Origin: Triops longicaudatus
Taxonomy: Eukaryota; Arthropoda; Branchiopoda; Notostraca; Triopsidae
Reading direction: 5' to 3'
NCBI GenBank assembly: GCA_022885665.1
Contig: JAGQDJ010000037.1
Span: 725,622-789,621 of the forward strand
Length of the DNA stretch: 64,000 nucleotides
The notes below the pieces were generated by a model. The model did not search any database, was not told the origin of the DNA, and saw only the letters and a program-made list of their open reading frames with translations. Shown in pieces: positions 1 through 12,830 of this stretch. A program made the position numbers and the translations under genes. Each line of letters begins with the position of its first letter. The first letter of the stretch is position 1.

Positions 1-1162
1 GATCACCCTTACAGCACACCTCTGAAGCCTAGGAAAGCCTTGCATCTTGTACCGCAAGATTAGCTGACGTCGTGCCAAATCGAATGTGTTGTTTGGTGGG
101 GTGTTTGTATATATCAAGTGAGTTGCAGTAATTTCTTACTCGGGGAAGAAATGGGGCACGCCCTCATAGATCTTCTTCCTGTGTGTTGGGGTTAAGTGTA
201 AAAAGGTGAGCGAAAATTGGATAGACACTGATCACCCCTTTGCAGGTAGAGTAGAGGAAATTCCCAATTTCTGTGCGAGGAGACGCGAAACAATAAATCA
301 AATTTATTGCAACTTTTTTCTTCTTGATCTCTTTCTGCGTGGAACAGTGTTTCGCGTGCGTTGTTCGTTCACATCTTACGTGAGCGTGTAATAGTTTGGA
401 CATGTTTGTGACGTTTAATTTAAGAAAAAAGTACTTTTCAGAAATTGACGATGGTATTTGCTGAGCTTTAATGCGCCCAAGCTTCCGGGAGCTCACAGCG
501 GACATTAGCATGTTATGAAAGTTTCTCAAGGGGGTTGAAGAAGGAAAGGTTACGAAGAAAAGAGAAATAATAGAAGAAAGCAGTCTCGCTGAAAATAATT
601 AGGTAAAGAGGGTGTGAGGGAAGGCAAAGCACGGAAGCTTCATTAAAAGCCGCCGGTTTCCGCGACTTTTTATGGGCTAAATGGAAAGAGATTGAGTTGG
701 GGCAATGAGCTCGGAATTTTTCATTAGTGGCGAGAAAAGAGATAAGGCTAATGGTCAGGGATACCGCCTTGTAGCGGAGAATAAAACGATCAAAACCTGA
801 CAGCTTCTGAGTTACAATTCGATTCTTCACCCATTTTTTATATTTTTCTATGTTTATATTTCTTTATTCTTTTTCTGAAAGGTAACTAGTCAATAAATGC
901 GTTTTTACAATACAATGCTTTTCGAAGTTTTGTTTTTGTTTCCATTTGAATTTTACCCAACTCAAGTACTATGCAAATGTCATGCTTCAGGACTCGAGTA
1001 GGCAAGAAAAGAGGCAATTTTGAGTCTAAATCTATCCGGAAGGGAGCCAGTTCGCCGAAGTTTATGAGGGATTTCAGTGTTACCATTTTATTAAATAAAG
1101 AATTGTATTTGTCATGTCCTTTCGAAAAATAAACTAATTCAGTACATTTTTCTTTGTTACAG
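1..1162. other. Non-coding stretch upstream of the first recognised CUB exon
   Basis: I see no exon here that would supply the N-terminal half of the CUB domain that continues at 1163. The stretch is AT-rich with short T runs and is most simply the large intron 5' of that exon. Short open frames in it show no family motif and no convincing splice borders. Confidence 0.4.
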
Positions 1163-3581
1163 ATACCAAGAGCACGTGAAGATCGTATTCGACAAAGTTA
1201 ATCTCAATGAAGACGACGTGAGGTATGCTATTTAGTTGCCTTCCTAAGCTAGCGCTGCCATCTAGCGTCTGATGCATAAGACTTTCGTACTGGCTTTAGC
1301 TAGCTTCCGTTAGGGAGCACCTCATGCAACTTGCCCTCGGAAATTTCTAGCCAAGCTTAGAAGTTGGTAGTTAGTTAAACAAAGCTTTCATTTGTACTCC
1401 AATTTACATGTTTGATAATGTTCTTCTCCACTTTGGTAACTACTTTTTCTTCTTGAAACTTTCGTAACAGTTGTTTGAGCAGTCAAGATAGCATCAAAGT
1501 GTACGACGGCTCGGATATCACCGCGCCGGTGATTGCCCACTTATGTGGAGTCATGTCCTACGTGGAATTATGGTCGTCAGGCCGAACTTTGCTTATTGAG
1601 TTTGTGTCCAACTCCACGGGGAAAACCGGTCCCGGGTTTGAAGCTCGCTTCCACTTTTACCCCACGTACACCGTTTATGAAATTGTGGGCGACGACGAAG
1701 AAGACTACGATGACCAAGACGAGGCGGATTCTGCCGACGAAATGACTTCCACAGCTGGGCCAGTCATTTCCCCGACCAGTCTGAGTCCCACAACATCTGC
1801 CCGTACTCCGACTACCGTGGGTAGGTAAGGGTTCTTTATTTCTATAGCATTTATAAGTCGAGATAAACCTTCCTGCGAAATAAAGATTTAAATTCTTTCT
1901 ACTTCACATAATACTCTATGTAGTAATGGTTGATTTCGTTGTAAGAATGCTTCCTATTACATAAAATGCCCTGTAAGGATTATTCAACGGCGTTGAATGG
2001 ATTAATTCCAAATGCGTTAATTAGTGAATTAAAAATAATTGATTGTATTTCAGCACTAACGACAACACGCAGCAACCAACCAGATTCAAGCATTAAAGAA
2101 AATCTCACGAAAAATTACTAGATGAAGAATGGACATGCCTGAAAAAGTTGTCAAGTTCAGTTCAATCATTCGAGGTTCAACATCTTCGAACCAAAAGTAT
2201 TCCGAACAGACTCATAGCTAACTTTCTCAGATCCTACTTCAGCCTAATGTTTGTTGTAAGTGTCATAGATTGATCATTTTCAGCAGTTCAGAGGTAAAAG
2301 TGAGGGAAGCTGTAATATTTGGCATCATGCGACCCATGAATTGCAGTATACGTGTAACACGAGTAGCGTTAGTGGAGGAGACTTGGTTAAATTGTAACGC
2401 GATGCAAAAATCAAAAAAAAAATATAACTATTGAAAAATAAGACGTTAAGGTATAAAAATAGTTGACGAAGTAAATCGAGTCAAACCCACTGAAAAAGCT
2501 CCATTTGAAAAGAACGTACTCTAAATGAAAACTTAATGAAAATCCAATGAGAATCCAGTAATCAGAAGTAAAAATCCAACAAAAAGAATAATAAAATTAT
2601 TTAATAAATTACTTTTTTATAATTCGTGTAGCTTCAATTTTAAAAAATAATAAAGGTTACTAGGAAGCTTATGTAACTCATATTTTCTTGCATTCTTTCT
2701 TCTCCTAGGCACTCCAGCGACCAAGAAACCAGTGACGAGTGCCAGTCCGTTGATGAACCGTGTCAGCACGCTACCTCCACGGAAACCCGGCCCTACTTTG
2801 ATTCCGATGTCGTCCACTTCTGAGAAACCCAAGCAGCAGTCGAGTACATCATCTCGTATTCCGCTAACGAGTCCTTTCTCTGTTCCAATCATCTCCGACT
2901 TGGCCAAAACCATGACATACGCTCCCCATACGGTGTTCACGATGTATCCACGGACAACTGCCGCCTCCCCGGTGTCACCGCTCGTTCTCGAGAGGCCGGT
3001 GGCCGTTGGAGGCCGTCTTTCCTTCCCCACAGATGAACGACAAGACTCTTCTGGTCATAATCCTAGTAATCAGAATTCACCGTCTCCGACTTTTCCACCT
3101 TCGCATCGTGACATGACAGCTGTAAGTGGCCCAGGCTACCAACAACAGCCCAGCCAAGCTTCACTACCCGCGCTGCGGACACCAAGTACGCCGACAACAC
3201 CAGGAATCTCGGTCTCTACATGGAGTAGCAGCAAGGATGGCCCCTTAGGAAGCGAAGAAGCTTTGATTACCAGCAAAGAATCAGTGCACTCTTCCGAATT
3301 GCTGACGTCCTGGCCACCGGAGGTAGCCGACGCCCAATCAGTCTCCACGGCACCGGAAAATGCCAGTAAGTCCACCCTTTTTAGCTTTTTATTTACTCTC
3401 GTCCTCTTTTTTGGCTATATGTGTGGCGTCACCCCCTTCAGATTTTTCCTCTCTAGTACGCCCAATCTTTGCTATTTGTCTTTCGGTCTGCTTGGTCCTT
3501 GTACTCATCAAGAGACCTTGCGGAATGTTGCAGCTGTGGAAGACAGATTTCATTTATTATGTCCTTTGCCCACCGAAATGA
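1163..3581 (+). CDS. CUB-domain protein with Ser/Thr/Pro-rich stalk and C-terminal transmembrane exon (5' partial)
   Basis: Exons 1163-1222, 1471-1820, 2709-3365 and 3457-3581 join in one frame through good GT-AG sites (donor gtaagt after 3365; pyrimidine-rich acceptor before 3457). Exons 1-2 encode the C-terminal half of a CUB domain, recognised by the EHVKIVFDKVNL strand, Cys-...-DSIKVYDG, AHLCG and GPGFEARFHF. An acidic patch (about GDDEEDYDDQDEAD) follows, then 218 residues very rich in Ser, Thr and Pro, likely an O-glycosylated stalk. The last exon encodes a hydrophobic segment (IFAICLSVCLVLVLI), a basic stop-transfer KRPC and a tail ending YVLCPPK, stop at 3579-3581. I infer a type I membrane protein with an extracellular CUB. 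The 5' exons lie outside the window or are unrecognised. It may belong to the same gene as the CUB exons at 29975-35419, since exon phases are compatible. CUB identity is fairly sure; the function is not known from sequence. Confidence 0.75.
2054..2121 (+). other. Possible alternative 3' terminal exon of the CUB gene
   Basis: After a pyrimidine-containing acceptor (tgtatttcag) an open stretch continues in phase 1 from the exon ending at 1820. It adds about 22 Thr/Asn-rich residues (ALTTTRSNQP...) and stops at 2119-2121. If used it would give a soluble form lacking stalk and membrane anchor. Evidence is only splice-site plausibility and phase. Confidence 0.2.
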
Positions 3582-6500
3582 TCTCTGAGCAGGAGAACCG
3601 AACTGACCGGCAAAGCTAGGTTTATTACTTCTGCGACGGTGCTTATTAATACCTTGACGCCTGGTTCCAAGCCGGAGAGTCGATGTCCTTTCTGGTGACC
3701 TGTGTCGCAATTCTTGTTCATTTAGGACATGAGTGATTTACGAAGGTTGTACTGCAGAATAACAGTTTGGCAACCAGGAGTGAGCCAATATAATTATTGG
3801 TTGGAAGCTGCCAGTGTTCCTATTACCGGTTTTTAGTCATTTTTGTTTTTATTGTTATTATTTTTTCCTGTCTTTTTTTTTTCTCCCGAAGATAACACAT
3901 CGCATATGCGAGGTCTCTCTTAAAATCAGCAAACAACAAACTATTTTCGCGTTTAGAAAAGTTCAGAGAACAGTACGTAATTGAGTTACTTCAAACAAGG
4001 TTTAACTTTTATATTTTTCTTTATTTTTTATTATTTCTTCTGTGTCTGAGAGACCTGCGTAGGCCTTGGTAGTTATGGCAAGAAGTCATGATTACATTTT
4101 GGCCAGTTTGGGCAAGTTTCGCTTTTGCGTCACAAACGGTGCGTGGAAACCTTTAAAGAAGCTTAAATAATTTTTCTGGTTAAATGTTCATTCTTTCTGA
4201 ACTTGTCTCGGCGCCTAGAGGTTAGCACGTGTTACCAAGGTAACTTTCCAAAGGTTAAGGAGTTTAACTCGTTGACAGAAGTGGCCAAGCTTATAACTTC
4301 GTTACCCAAAAGTCGTACACCGCATTGCAATCGTACGGTTTATTCTTGTAGAGTGTCGATTTGGGTGTTTCTAATTTTCCATTGGTGAAAGAAGACTTAT
4401 AAGAGGGGCTACAGTTTTCGATGGGTAAAAATGTGAGTGTTAAGGGTATTTACATGTCAAGTGACCATTCTTGTGCCGGAAAATCTGTCTTCATGGGTGT
4501 TCCTCATAAAAAGGTCTTGTTAAGTCCTGGGTGTCGTACTGTATCATGTTGTGTATAATATTAGCGTGGTTATGGATGATCCATTTTTAGGGTACAGGGG
4601 TACGTAGAGTGGTGGTTTTGCTTAGACTTCCTTTTGTGTCTACAACTATTAGTTTTTGTCTTTCTATCGCGTGATCAGGAAATAAACTTTCCCGCGCTAG
4701 ACTTCGGTATAAAAGTGGCCGTGGGTGGGGTATTTGATAAATTTTTTCTTCTAGCTTTAGTAGCCTACTTCTTTTTATTATTAAACGCAATAATTAAGTA
4801 AACATGCTCTTAAAGCACGCCGGGGGAGAAGTTAGGGCGCGGAATCGTCCAAAATTTATGTCGTCAGTGCGGTTTATAACGTTGTTTACACGTAATAGTA
4901 GGCATTGAAAGTTTTCCGTTGGCTAAAACACCGAATTAGAGCGTTGAGCACACAACACAATAGCCAATGTTGCGAGGAAACGCAAGTCTTGTGCTGCGAA
5001 ATTTTGCGTAAACTCTGGCATGCAAGAAAGTGTATCGAAATAGGTTAAAATTTTTGAAGTGTTCTAACCAAGAACCTGGTAGCCCTTGAAAAGTGGGGGA
5101 AAAGACTGCGACTGGAGTTTTCAAAAGACAAAACTGAACGCATCCATTGTTCCCGAAGACGGTCACAGTTTTACCGCAATAGGCGAAAGCCTACGCGGTC
5201 AGTCAATAAAAAAATGTTCTAACTTAGATATAATTTTATTTATTTATTTATTTTGAGATTAATAAAAAATATTAATTTTATCTTGCTTAGATTTTCCAAC
5301 TTAATTTTTTGCCCAAACAATGGTGTTAAATGTGCTGCAAATTATACAACTTTCTGTAACTAAAACTTGCTTTATATCGAATGTACTGCAGTTACTACTC
5401 AAATTTCTGTTCTCGTGAAATAATTTTCGTGAAGGTGAAGAACAGCGATATTTACAGCCTGTAAGAACAAAAGCGTAGTTAGACTATTACTTCTTTTTAT
5501 GAAGAGAACTAAGGATCCGTGAACTGCTTAAGATCGTGAACAGATTATGGGAAAAAAAGAGGTTCGATGTTGGGTTGGGTCAGAGAAAATTACGTTTTAT
5601 ACTCGTTATTAAACTAATCATTGGGCTATACTATGCTTCGCTGTGCTCCCCATGTCGTCTGAATATGCCATAAAACCAGTGTTTACCCCCAATACGCAAG
5701 GAAATGTAGGGTTTCTACCTCCTTTATAGAGGGAACTTTACATTCTTAGGGTGAACGTAAGGGTTTCTAGTATTTAACCCACATTGCTCGTCGGAGTTCT
5801 GGATGTGCTCTAAGCAGACTGAGGTTTGATGTTGTCTTTGATTTAGGAAAACCTGTCACTACAATAAGGATTTATATGGTGAACATAAGACGATGGTAAA
5901 CTCCAACCAAAGGGACGTGAACGTAAATATCTAGTTAGCAATTTTAGGATCTAGGGGTGGGTGGTTGCTAGGGGGGTTTCGCACGCAATGCGTTCTAATG
6001 CGTTCAAGGTATCGTAAACCGGCACCAAATGCGCGTGTTTGCTTTGTATGCGTCAAGGAAGATTTGTCGTTTTCTTTATCCGTAAGGCTCCTGCGAAAAA
6101 AAGTGGAGGAAAAAATAACATATTTTTTCTTTCGTCTCCTAATCTTTACTAGCACGTAATGAGCGTCTTACAGTAATTAGATTTATCCTCCCCAGTCTTT
6201 TCTTAATCATGGAACCACGCAACTCGTCCACTCCGTGCACTATGATGTCAAAGCCTTAAGCTTGCTCCAAATATTAACATCAATTTAACGTTGCTTACTC
6301 AGGTTACAAGTTATAACTAACAACCGCCGTGTGTCTTTATAGCAGATATGGGTAAAGTCAAGGAGAATTAAAGTCAGTTCAAGTCCATTTCAAGAACATT
6401 GTCTTCAGTTCATTTTATTTTTGGAATGTCAAAATGCAAATAATTGTATTATTATTATCATTATTATTAAAGTCAATTCAAGTCAATTCGTTCCTGGCTT

Positions 6501-9500
6501 TTTCCCGTCAAGTCATATTCACTTCGAAGCTAATAAAGTACAACAAGAAATTCAGTGAATTTAATTTGCCCAGGTCAGCGTTTTAGAATATTTAGTTGGT
6601 AGCATCACAGTGTTGTGACAGTTTAGGGTTTGTCCATAAGCTTTTGAAAGCACCCAGCTTTATATTCGTCATCTCATTAGTCGAATTTCAATTAATCATC
6701 TAAGATTTCTGATCATGTTCTATATTTAACTTTATGAAGGCAAGCAGGACTGGTATCATAAATCATTGAATGAAATTCCTGGCAAGCCAAAAGTAATTTT
6801 GTGGTCTCGGAGACAGCCATATCGAAGACAGATTCTCAGATTTTTCTTCAGTTTTTGTTAGGTTTCGAGATTCTTAAAAGTAATTAACCGTAACTAGCGG
6901 ACATTTATTTTTCAGTCTTTTTTGTGCTTTGACGCTTGGCCATTCTAGGATTACATTTTTAAGGATTGTTTCTCCGCGCAAAACTTTAGAATTCCGGCAA
7001 AATCACGAAGCTTTGACTGACGCGTGAATCTACGCTATCGTTGCTTTTATGAAAATCTCGTTGTCTCTACGTACCTGGTTAAGCTACTCCCACATTTTGT
7101 TGAAGAATTTAGTCCTGAAAATTCAGCTACTTCTCTATTTTTTATATTTTTAATTCTATTCTCCTGCATTTGGTGCAAAATAAAAACTAATTGTACCGTT
7201 TACCCAGAATCTAATTATTAATTCACTGTATGTTGAGTAGTATTCTGTTGAACTGTATCGAAAATGTCCACGAACTTTCTGAGTAGTGCACCTCGCCGCT
7301 TATATAAAAATCACTTGTAAGACATTGACCCTTCTAGGATAAAAACGTTATGTTCAAAGAAGCACCATCGCAAATAAGAAATCAGTTAAAGCTCATGTAT
7401 TTTTCACTGCTTCCTGAACGGACCTTAAGTCCAAATGATAGAACTCGTCACTGCACTGTACTGTACATGTACAAGCAAAAGGAAGCGGTTTTACGCTGGG
7501 AAATGGGAATTTCATATTTCATGAGTCCAATGCGAGCGTGTATAGTAAACAAGAAAGGAAGCACACCTGTTCGCTAGTTCCCGGTATAGCCGCATACCGG
7601 CTCTCCACTATGTACTTTAATCTGTCAATTTTTTTATTAGGACATAAAAGGGGCTTACGGTATTGCTGGGTAACCAGTGGTCTCTTACGAGCCTGAAAGC
7701 TAGCATCCATCAAGTCTCTTCAAGCCTGCTTGAAGCTAAAATCAAAAACGTACCTCGAGAGCCTTCAAAGGCTAGCACAATATCGCTAATGGGAAGGAGA
7801 GACCCCTGGGGAACCAGAGAGGAATGTTAGTGTCGAGACAGTCACAATAATACCCAGAGTTCCCACCCCCCGAGTCCGCTCGCCCCACCCCAACCTTTTC
7901 TTTATGATATATCGAGTTCGTAATGCCGCAGCAATACCAGTTGTTGCCCGTACGCAAGGGGGCTATTAATCTTGCGCTGCCAGTATAACTCAACTTCTCG
8001 TGAACCGATATGTTCGCTGTCGTCAACTGGGAATGCCGCAAAAGAGATAGAGAAGGCCTGTCGAGTCGCTTTTGCATTCTGCCGCCAGAGCGCGCATACC
8101 AAGTAGTCGGACCGTTTCAGAGGAGTCGTTTGCTTTCCAGAGCTGAAAGAAATGTTTTGTGATCCTTTGTCGCTGGAATGGAAGGAATTGGCCAATCGCT
8201 CAACTGCTTCTCATTTTTAAGGTTCATTTCAAGATTTATGGCCCAAAGAGAAGAACCAAGCAGGCTTATTATTGGGGCTCTCCCCTTTGCCGGAGAAGAT
8301 CTATGCTGCGGTTACAGAACACGCTCTACTACAGAACGAATTGCGTCTAATATTAAGTTCTAATATTATATTGCGTCTAATATTACGTTCCAGTAGGTCG
8401 TACGATTAAAATGTTGGGATTCAAGAACTGCACGTCATTATATTAAGATAATATATTACATTTTGTTGGACAGGTGAACTAGAGAATCGTTAACAGTATT
8501 AAGTGCTATATTAATTCAGATGTAGCCTTGGAGTTGCACAATTTATTTAGAAAAAAGAAGTGAAGTACAGTAGATTGTCGTTATAATGAACAATAAAAAG
8601 TACCAGATTAATTTCATTTTTACCTTAAAATTTAAAATAAAAATAAAAAAAGACCTACAGCTCCAGCTTGTCCGATAGCCTTGTTTCCCCATAATTAAAA
8701 AAGTAGCAAAAATCAGCTAAAGTTAGCAAATTTAGTAAAGCTTTCTTAAGGAACGACAGACAGTTGTAATAAATATTTTTGTCAGCAACATTACTGTCAA
8801 AACGGTTTGATTTTGGATTTTTTCTGCAGTATGTCCGAAAATTTCTCATGTTATTGTCACAAATGGAGTTTGAGTACAGTACACAGGGCCTTAAAAGTAT
8901 ATTTAACTTCTATATTTTCAAGGTAGCATTGATCTGTGCTTAATTTTCATTTACTTTTATTTCTAATAGTTTCTTAGAAGTCCATAAATATATTCCGACC
9001 TAGGTAATGAATGTTAATTTAAGGTAATGAATGGTCGTTCACAAGCGTTTTTAAATTACAATATTGTTGAACTTTTCATTTGGCAGCGTTTAATAAATAC
9101 CTAGGGATACTTGAAAGATCGGAAGGTACCCTAGAATTTACCTCTTTTTAGATACAAGAACAGGATTTACCTTTGAAGGGAAGAACTGGAGATACGGACA
9201 ATAATTCCGACAATCATTTATTTAAAAAAAAATTCAATGTTGTAAGGGCAGAAATCTCTGTGTATTACGTGTAATAGGTAGAAACAAGCGTAGGGTACGG
9301 AAAAGGAACTTCGGAATTTGCCGGGGGAGTGAAGTCAAGTAGCAGCACTTTCTTCCGCGCGCGTGCTAATGCTGCGTTTGTCGGACGGAGAGGGAAAGGA
9401 AGGCGACTTGCTCCCCAAGTACAACGTGTCAGTTCAGTCAGTCGTACCTTGTAATCAGTCGATGTAGGAACGCTCGCGGGTACTCGGCTAGCCGAAGTCT

Positions 9501-12500
9501 GTACCTGCGTAGGATTACTTTACCATCTGAAATATTTATGTGCCAATTGCTGCCGTGTCTGTGCTTTGAGCTTCTCCAGCATTCAAGTTGTTAAACCAAA
9601 TAGTGTGAAAACAAACTTTAATACTTGGTTCGTTTCCTCGGCTTCTCGATTCTCTTTGGTTATTAAGACTTGACCCTGAAGATATACTGGAAAATACGTT
9701 CAGGGAGCGAATTACGGCAACAGTACTAAACCTCTGAAAGCTTTCATCAGCAAAGCAAAACACGTTAAGTTAGCAATGCAGTTGTATCTGTTAGTGTCGA
9801 CATGGTTAATGTTGGATATTACTGTCGCTACGAAAGTCTGGCGCAACAAAGATTCTCGTCGAAATGGAGGTACAATCCAATTTTAGGTCATTTTTTCGTC
9901 CTCCACTAACCTTTTTTATCCACGTGTTCTTCTGTCTACTTTTTAATACCTTTCTTAGGATGTGACATGGTGGGTGGGGGGGGGGGGGCAAACGAGAATT
10001 CACTGTATTTTTTCTTCGCGTTTCGTTTGCACGGCTTCCTTTTTCAGTGTACTCAGGGACCGCCCCTATTACGTTCTTTTTTGGGGTGTAAAGCAGAGAA
10101 ATAGAGGGAGGGTAAGACGTCGACAAGAGTTGGAAATCTTCAAAAAGGCCCCAAGGATGAATCACATCACCTGCAAATTAGGTTTCACGCATTACAAAAA
10201 TTTCAGGACATTTTTTTGTTTCTCAGAGTGCTTGCCGCACTTGCTCTTCGCCTTCTGTGGAGATGTTTCTCTGCTTGCTTCTCTTACCTTGCCTCGGGGT
10301 CCAATTATGCACTTTTCGACAAGAAGTTCTTGAATGAGAGAAAGGAGGAAAAAAACAGTCGCACACTTGACACAAGAAAAAATTCTTTGTGTCTTTCTTT
10401 CAAACGACTGCCGACGTTTTGGGAGCGTTTTTCGTCGAACACTTCTGTCTCGCTTTCTTTTCAACCGGGGGCGTGCAAATTTCATAGTGTTCTTCAGACA
10501 AATGTGAGACCTGTCTCTCTTATTTCTTTGGTAAAAATGTGTTGAATTTTTAAATTTGGGAGAAAATGTTTGTCTTTTTCCTTTCGATTTTTTCTCATTG
10601 AAGCTTAAAACGTAAATTCAGGAAGATCAACCCTAATTTGGGGATAAGGCCAATAGGGGCTGCAGCGAGATTCGTGTTGTGTTTGTGTAGGATGATATCC
10701 AAAACTTACTCCACGAAGCCTTTCGTAACAGTTAAATGCGAAAGCTGCAGCAATTACATGTAGAATCCATCTGCGGACGTGCATGGGTAACGCTGGCATC
10801 ATGCAGATTAAATGAGCTAGTTAAAATTAAACGAAGCACAGAATGCCTAGAAGTGTCAGGGATGCTTCGAAGCATAAAAGAGATGTAAAATTAGTTTGGA
10901 GAGAAAATCGAATTCACAATTCCAATAATGTATTAAGAAACTAAAATAGAATCTCGTTATAAAAAATTCACTTATAACATTAAGCTATAGTATAAGAGTT
11001 TTTAATATTCCAAGATATCTGTATAAATAATCGTCCGAAATAACGAATTTGGGGCACGCTAATAATTTTCTAATAATTTCTTAATAATATCAATAATGTT
11101 CTCAGTAGGTTCATTACAACGAGCTTGTAAAATACATAAATGTACTTATGAACAGAAGTAATAGTAAATAAAAACTGCTAATGAAGATGAACAGAATTTT
11201 CTTTCTTTATTTTAACAAAGGCTGAATTGCAATAGAGAAGATAGGAAAATTAAACCCAAAAAGGGGGTGGTTAAAAGAAACAGTATATAAAGCGTCATAG
11301 TAGCAATCTGCACGCACTCGTCGAGTGATAAGTTGCAAGTTGTCATGGAAGTGAATTGTGTATAACCTGGATTTAGTTTTTCGAGGCCCAGGGTTCGGAA
11401 GCCTGGCTGATATACATGTCAGATTGTCAGTTCATTCTCGGTTCCATATGACTTTGGTGGAATGGTTATGGCATAAACTTGCGGGAACTTCCTCGATTCG
11501 TGTTCGATGCGCTATGAATTCTCTAGTCCACCAAGTGGAAAGACACAGTACGCGGGGCATTTTTTGTGTTACCTGGAAGTGAAACCTATTGTTGCGTGCC
11601 AAAGTTGGGACGGAACTGAGAAATAAAAAGTTTCCGAGGGTTTCATGTATATGTTATCATGTTGTACGCAACCGTGAATTTCTTTCTTTCATACGACATG
11701 GCATTTGGTGTGGATTTAAAAGCATTTTTAAAGGAAAATAATTAGTCAAGGTATAATAGGCTAAGAGTCAAAGTAATATTGAAACTGTTATGCAACTTTA
11801 AGCTAAAATTTTGTTGACAACATAGTTAAAGAGCTTCAAGGACTTGAATCCATAAGTAATCAGTTTATCGATTGAAGGTGACTGAGGGTAATTTCCTTTC
11901 CCTGTACCGAAACGCTGTAAGATATGTGTGATTTAGGTGTCGTAAGACGTCGTAAGTCATGGGACACGTTTCAGTTAGGGAAGGATTTTCTCGCGTTCAA
12001 TTTTGCAAGGATGAAATTTGGGTAGCAGCAAGACCCCGAAACGCATTCAGCTGTTGCGAAAGCACATGAGGATGCTGCGGAAGCTCTAAATCTTCTTGTG
12101 AGCTTCCCCTCTCCACCTTTGCTAGTTTATAAGCTTACTTGTAGTAATCTCGTCAATGGGCGCAAGATCTTGTCAAGCTCCCTGACCAAACCGAGCGACA
12201 GAAGTTTAGTTTTGTTCCATAAACTGCATTATGTATGCGTTTCGAACTCGAAAGGGATTTGGAGCTTACAGCTTTGTAAAAAATAGAAAGTAATAACGCA
12301 ATTTTCTTAGAAAAATAAAAAATTCAAAGGAGAAGATTATATATTTTCGGGTACTTTACTTGTGCATAAAGAACGATTTAATAGCTTATTTTCAGGGTTG
12401 ATTGCAGAAACAATTAATTCCGAATATTCCAAGTAATGTAACAATAATGCAGGTATTTTATATACACGTGTTTCAATGCGCTGTTTCGAGTAGTAAACCA

Positions 12501-12627
12501 ACAGAAATGGCTTGTTTCGTGAGTTTACGCTGTTCTTTTATTTTTGTATTAGTTTTCTACTTATGAAGCCCACTTTTACTTTTTCGTCGTATTTTTTCTC
12601 TAGACACTTGTTTGATTTTTTATTTTA
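3582..12627. other. Long stretch without recognisable genes
   Basis: I find no domain, no consistent codon pattern and no chain of splice-compatible exons in these 9 kb. Notable local features are a (TTTA)-type run near 5230-5260, an ATT-rich run near 6455-6475, a perfect 7-bp hairpin at 7581-7600 (CCGGTAT/ATACCGG), a near-duplicate of about 17 bp at 8340-8395 (two copies of ttgcgtctaatatta) and a 13-G tract at 9976-9988. It is intergenic DNA or intron of the CUB gene. Confidence 0.5.
9976..9988 (+). repeat. Poly-G tract (13 G)
   Basis: An uninterrupted run of 13 guanines follows TGGGT at 9971-9975. It could fold as a quadruplex or simply be a length-variable mononucleotide repeat. No gene overlaps it. 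Confidence 0.9.
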
Positions 12628-12640
12628 TTGTCGTCAAGAT

Positions 12641-12817
12641 TTTTTTTATTACTTTCATCGGCGTGAGCTTTGCTCGTTGCCGTACATCGTTTCACTTTAA
12701 TAGTTGTTGATGTAACAATTAAAACAATGACAATTATATACATTATGTCACATAATAGTAGGCTTATTATGGACTTTCGTTCGGTAATTTACAGCACTTA
12801 TATACATTTAACTTGAC
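12641..12817 (-). mobile_element. 5'-truncated non-LTR retrotransposon 3' end (copy A) with target-site duplication
   Basis: On the minus strand this block is nearly identical to the 3' untranslated region and A-rich tail of the element at 16550-17095. Shared landmarks are the stretch beginning ATGTATATAAGTGCTGTAAA, the ACATCAACAACTATTAAAGTG segment, the hairpin-prone GAGCAAAGCTC, and the terminal CGCCGATGAAAG followed by an A-rich tail. It is flanked by 13-bp direct repeats, ttgtcgtcaagat at 12628-12640 and ttgttgtcaagat at 12818-12830, differing at one base. 5' truncation, an A-rich 3' end and a target-site duplication together are the signature of target-primed reverse transcription. Confidence 0.88.
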
Positions 12818-12830
12818 TTGTTGTCAAGAT

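Noticed and set aside
7581..7600. Perfect 7-bp hairpin as a regulatory structure
   Set aside because: Short hairpins of this size occur by chance in a 64-kb window and nothing nearby gives it a role.
10192..10545. Overlapping open frames on both strands
   Set aside because: Both strands open with low-complexity basic residues and no start or splice context; typical chance frames.
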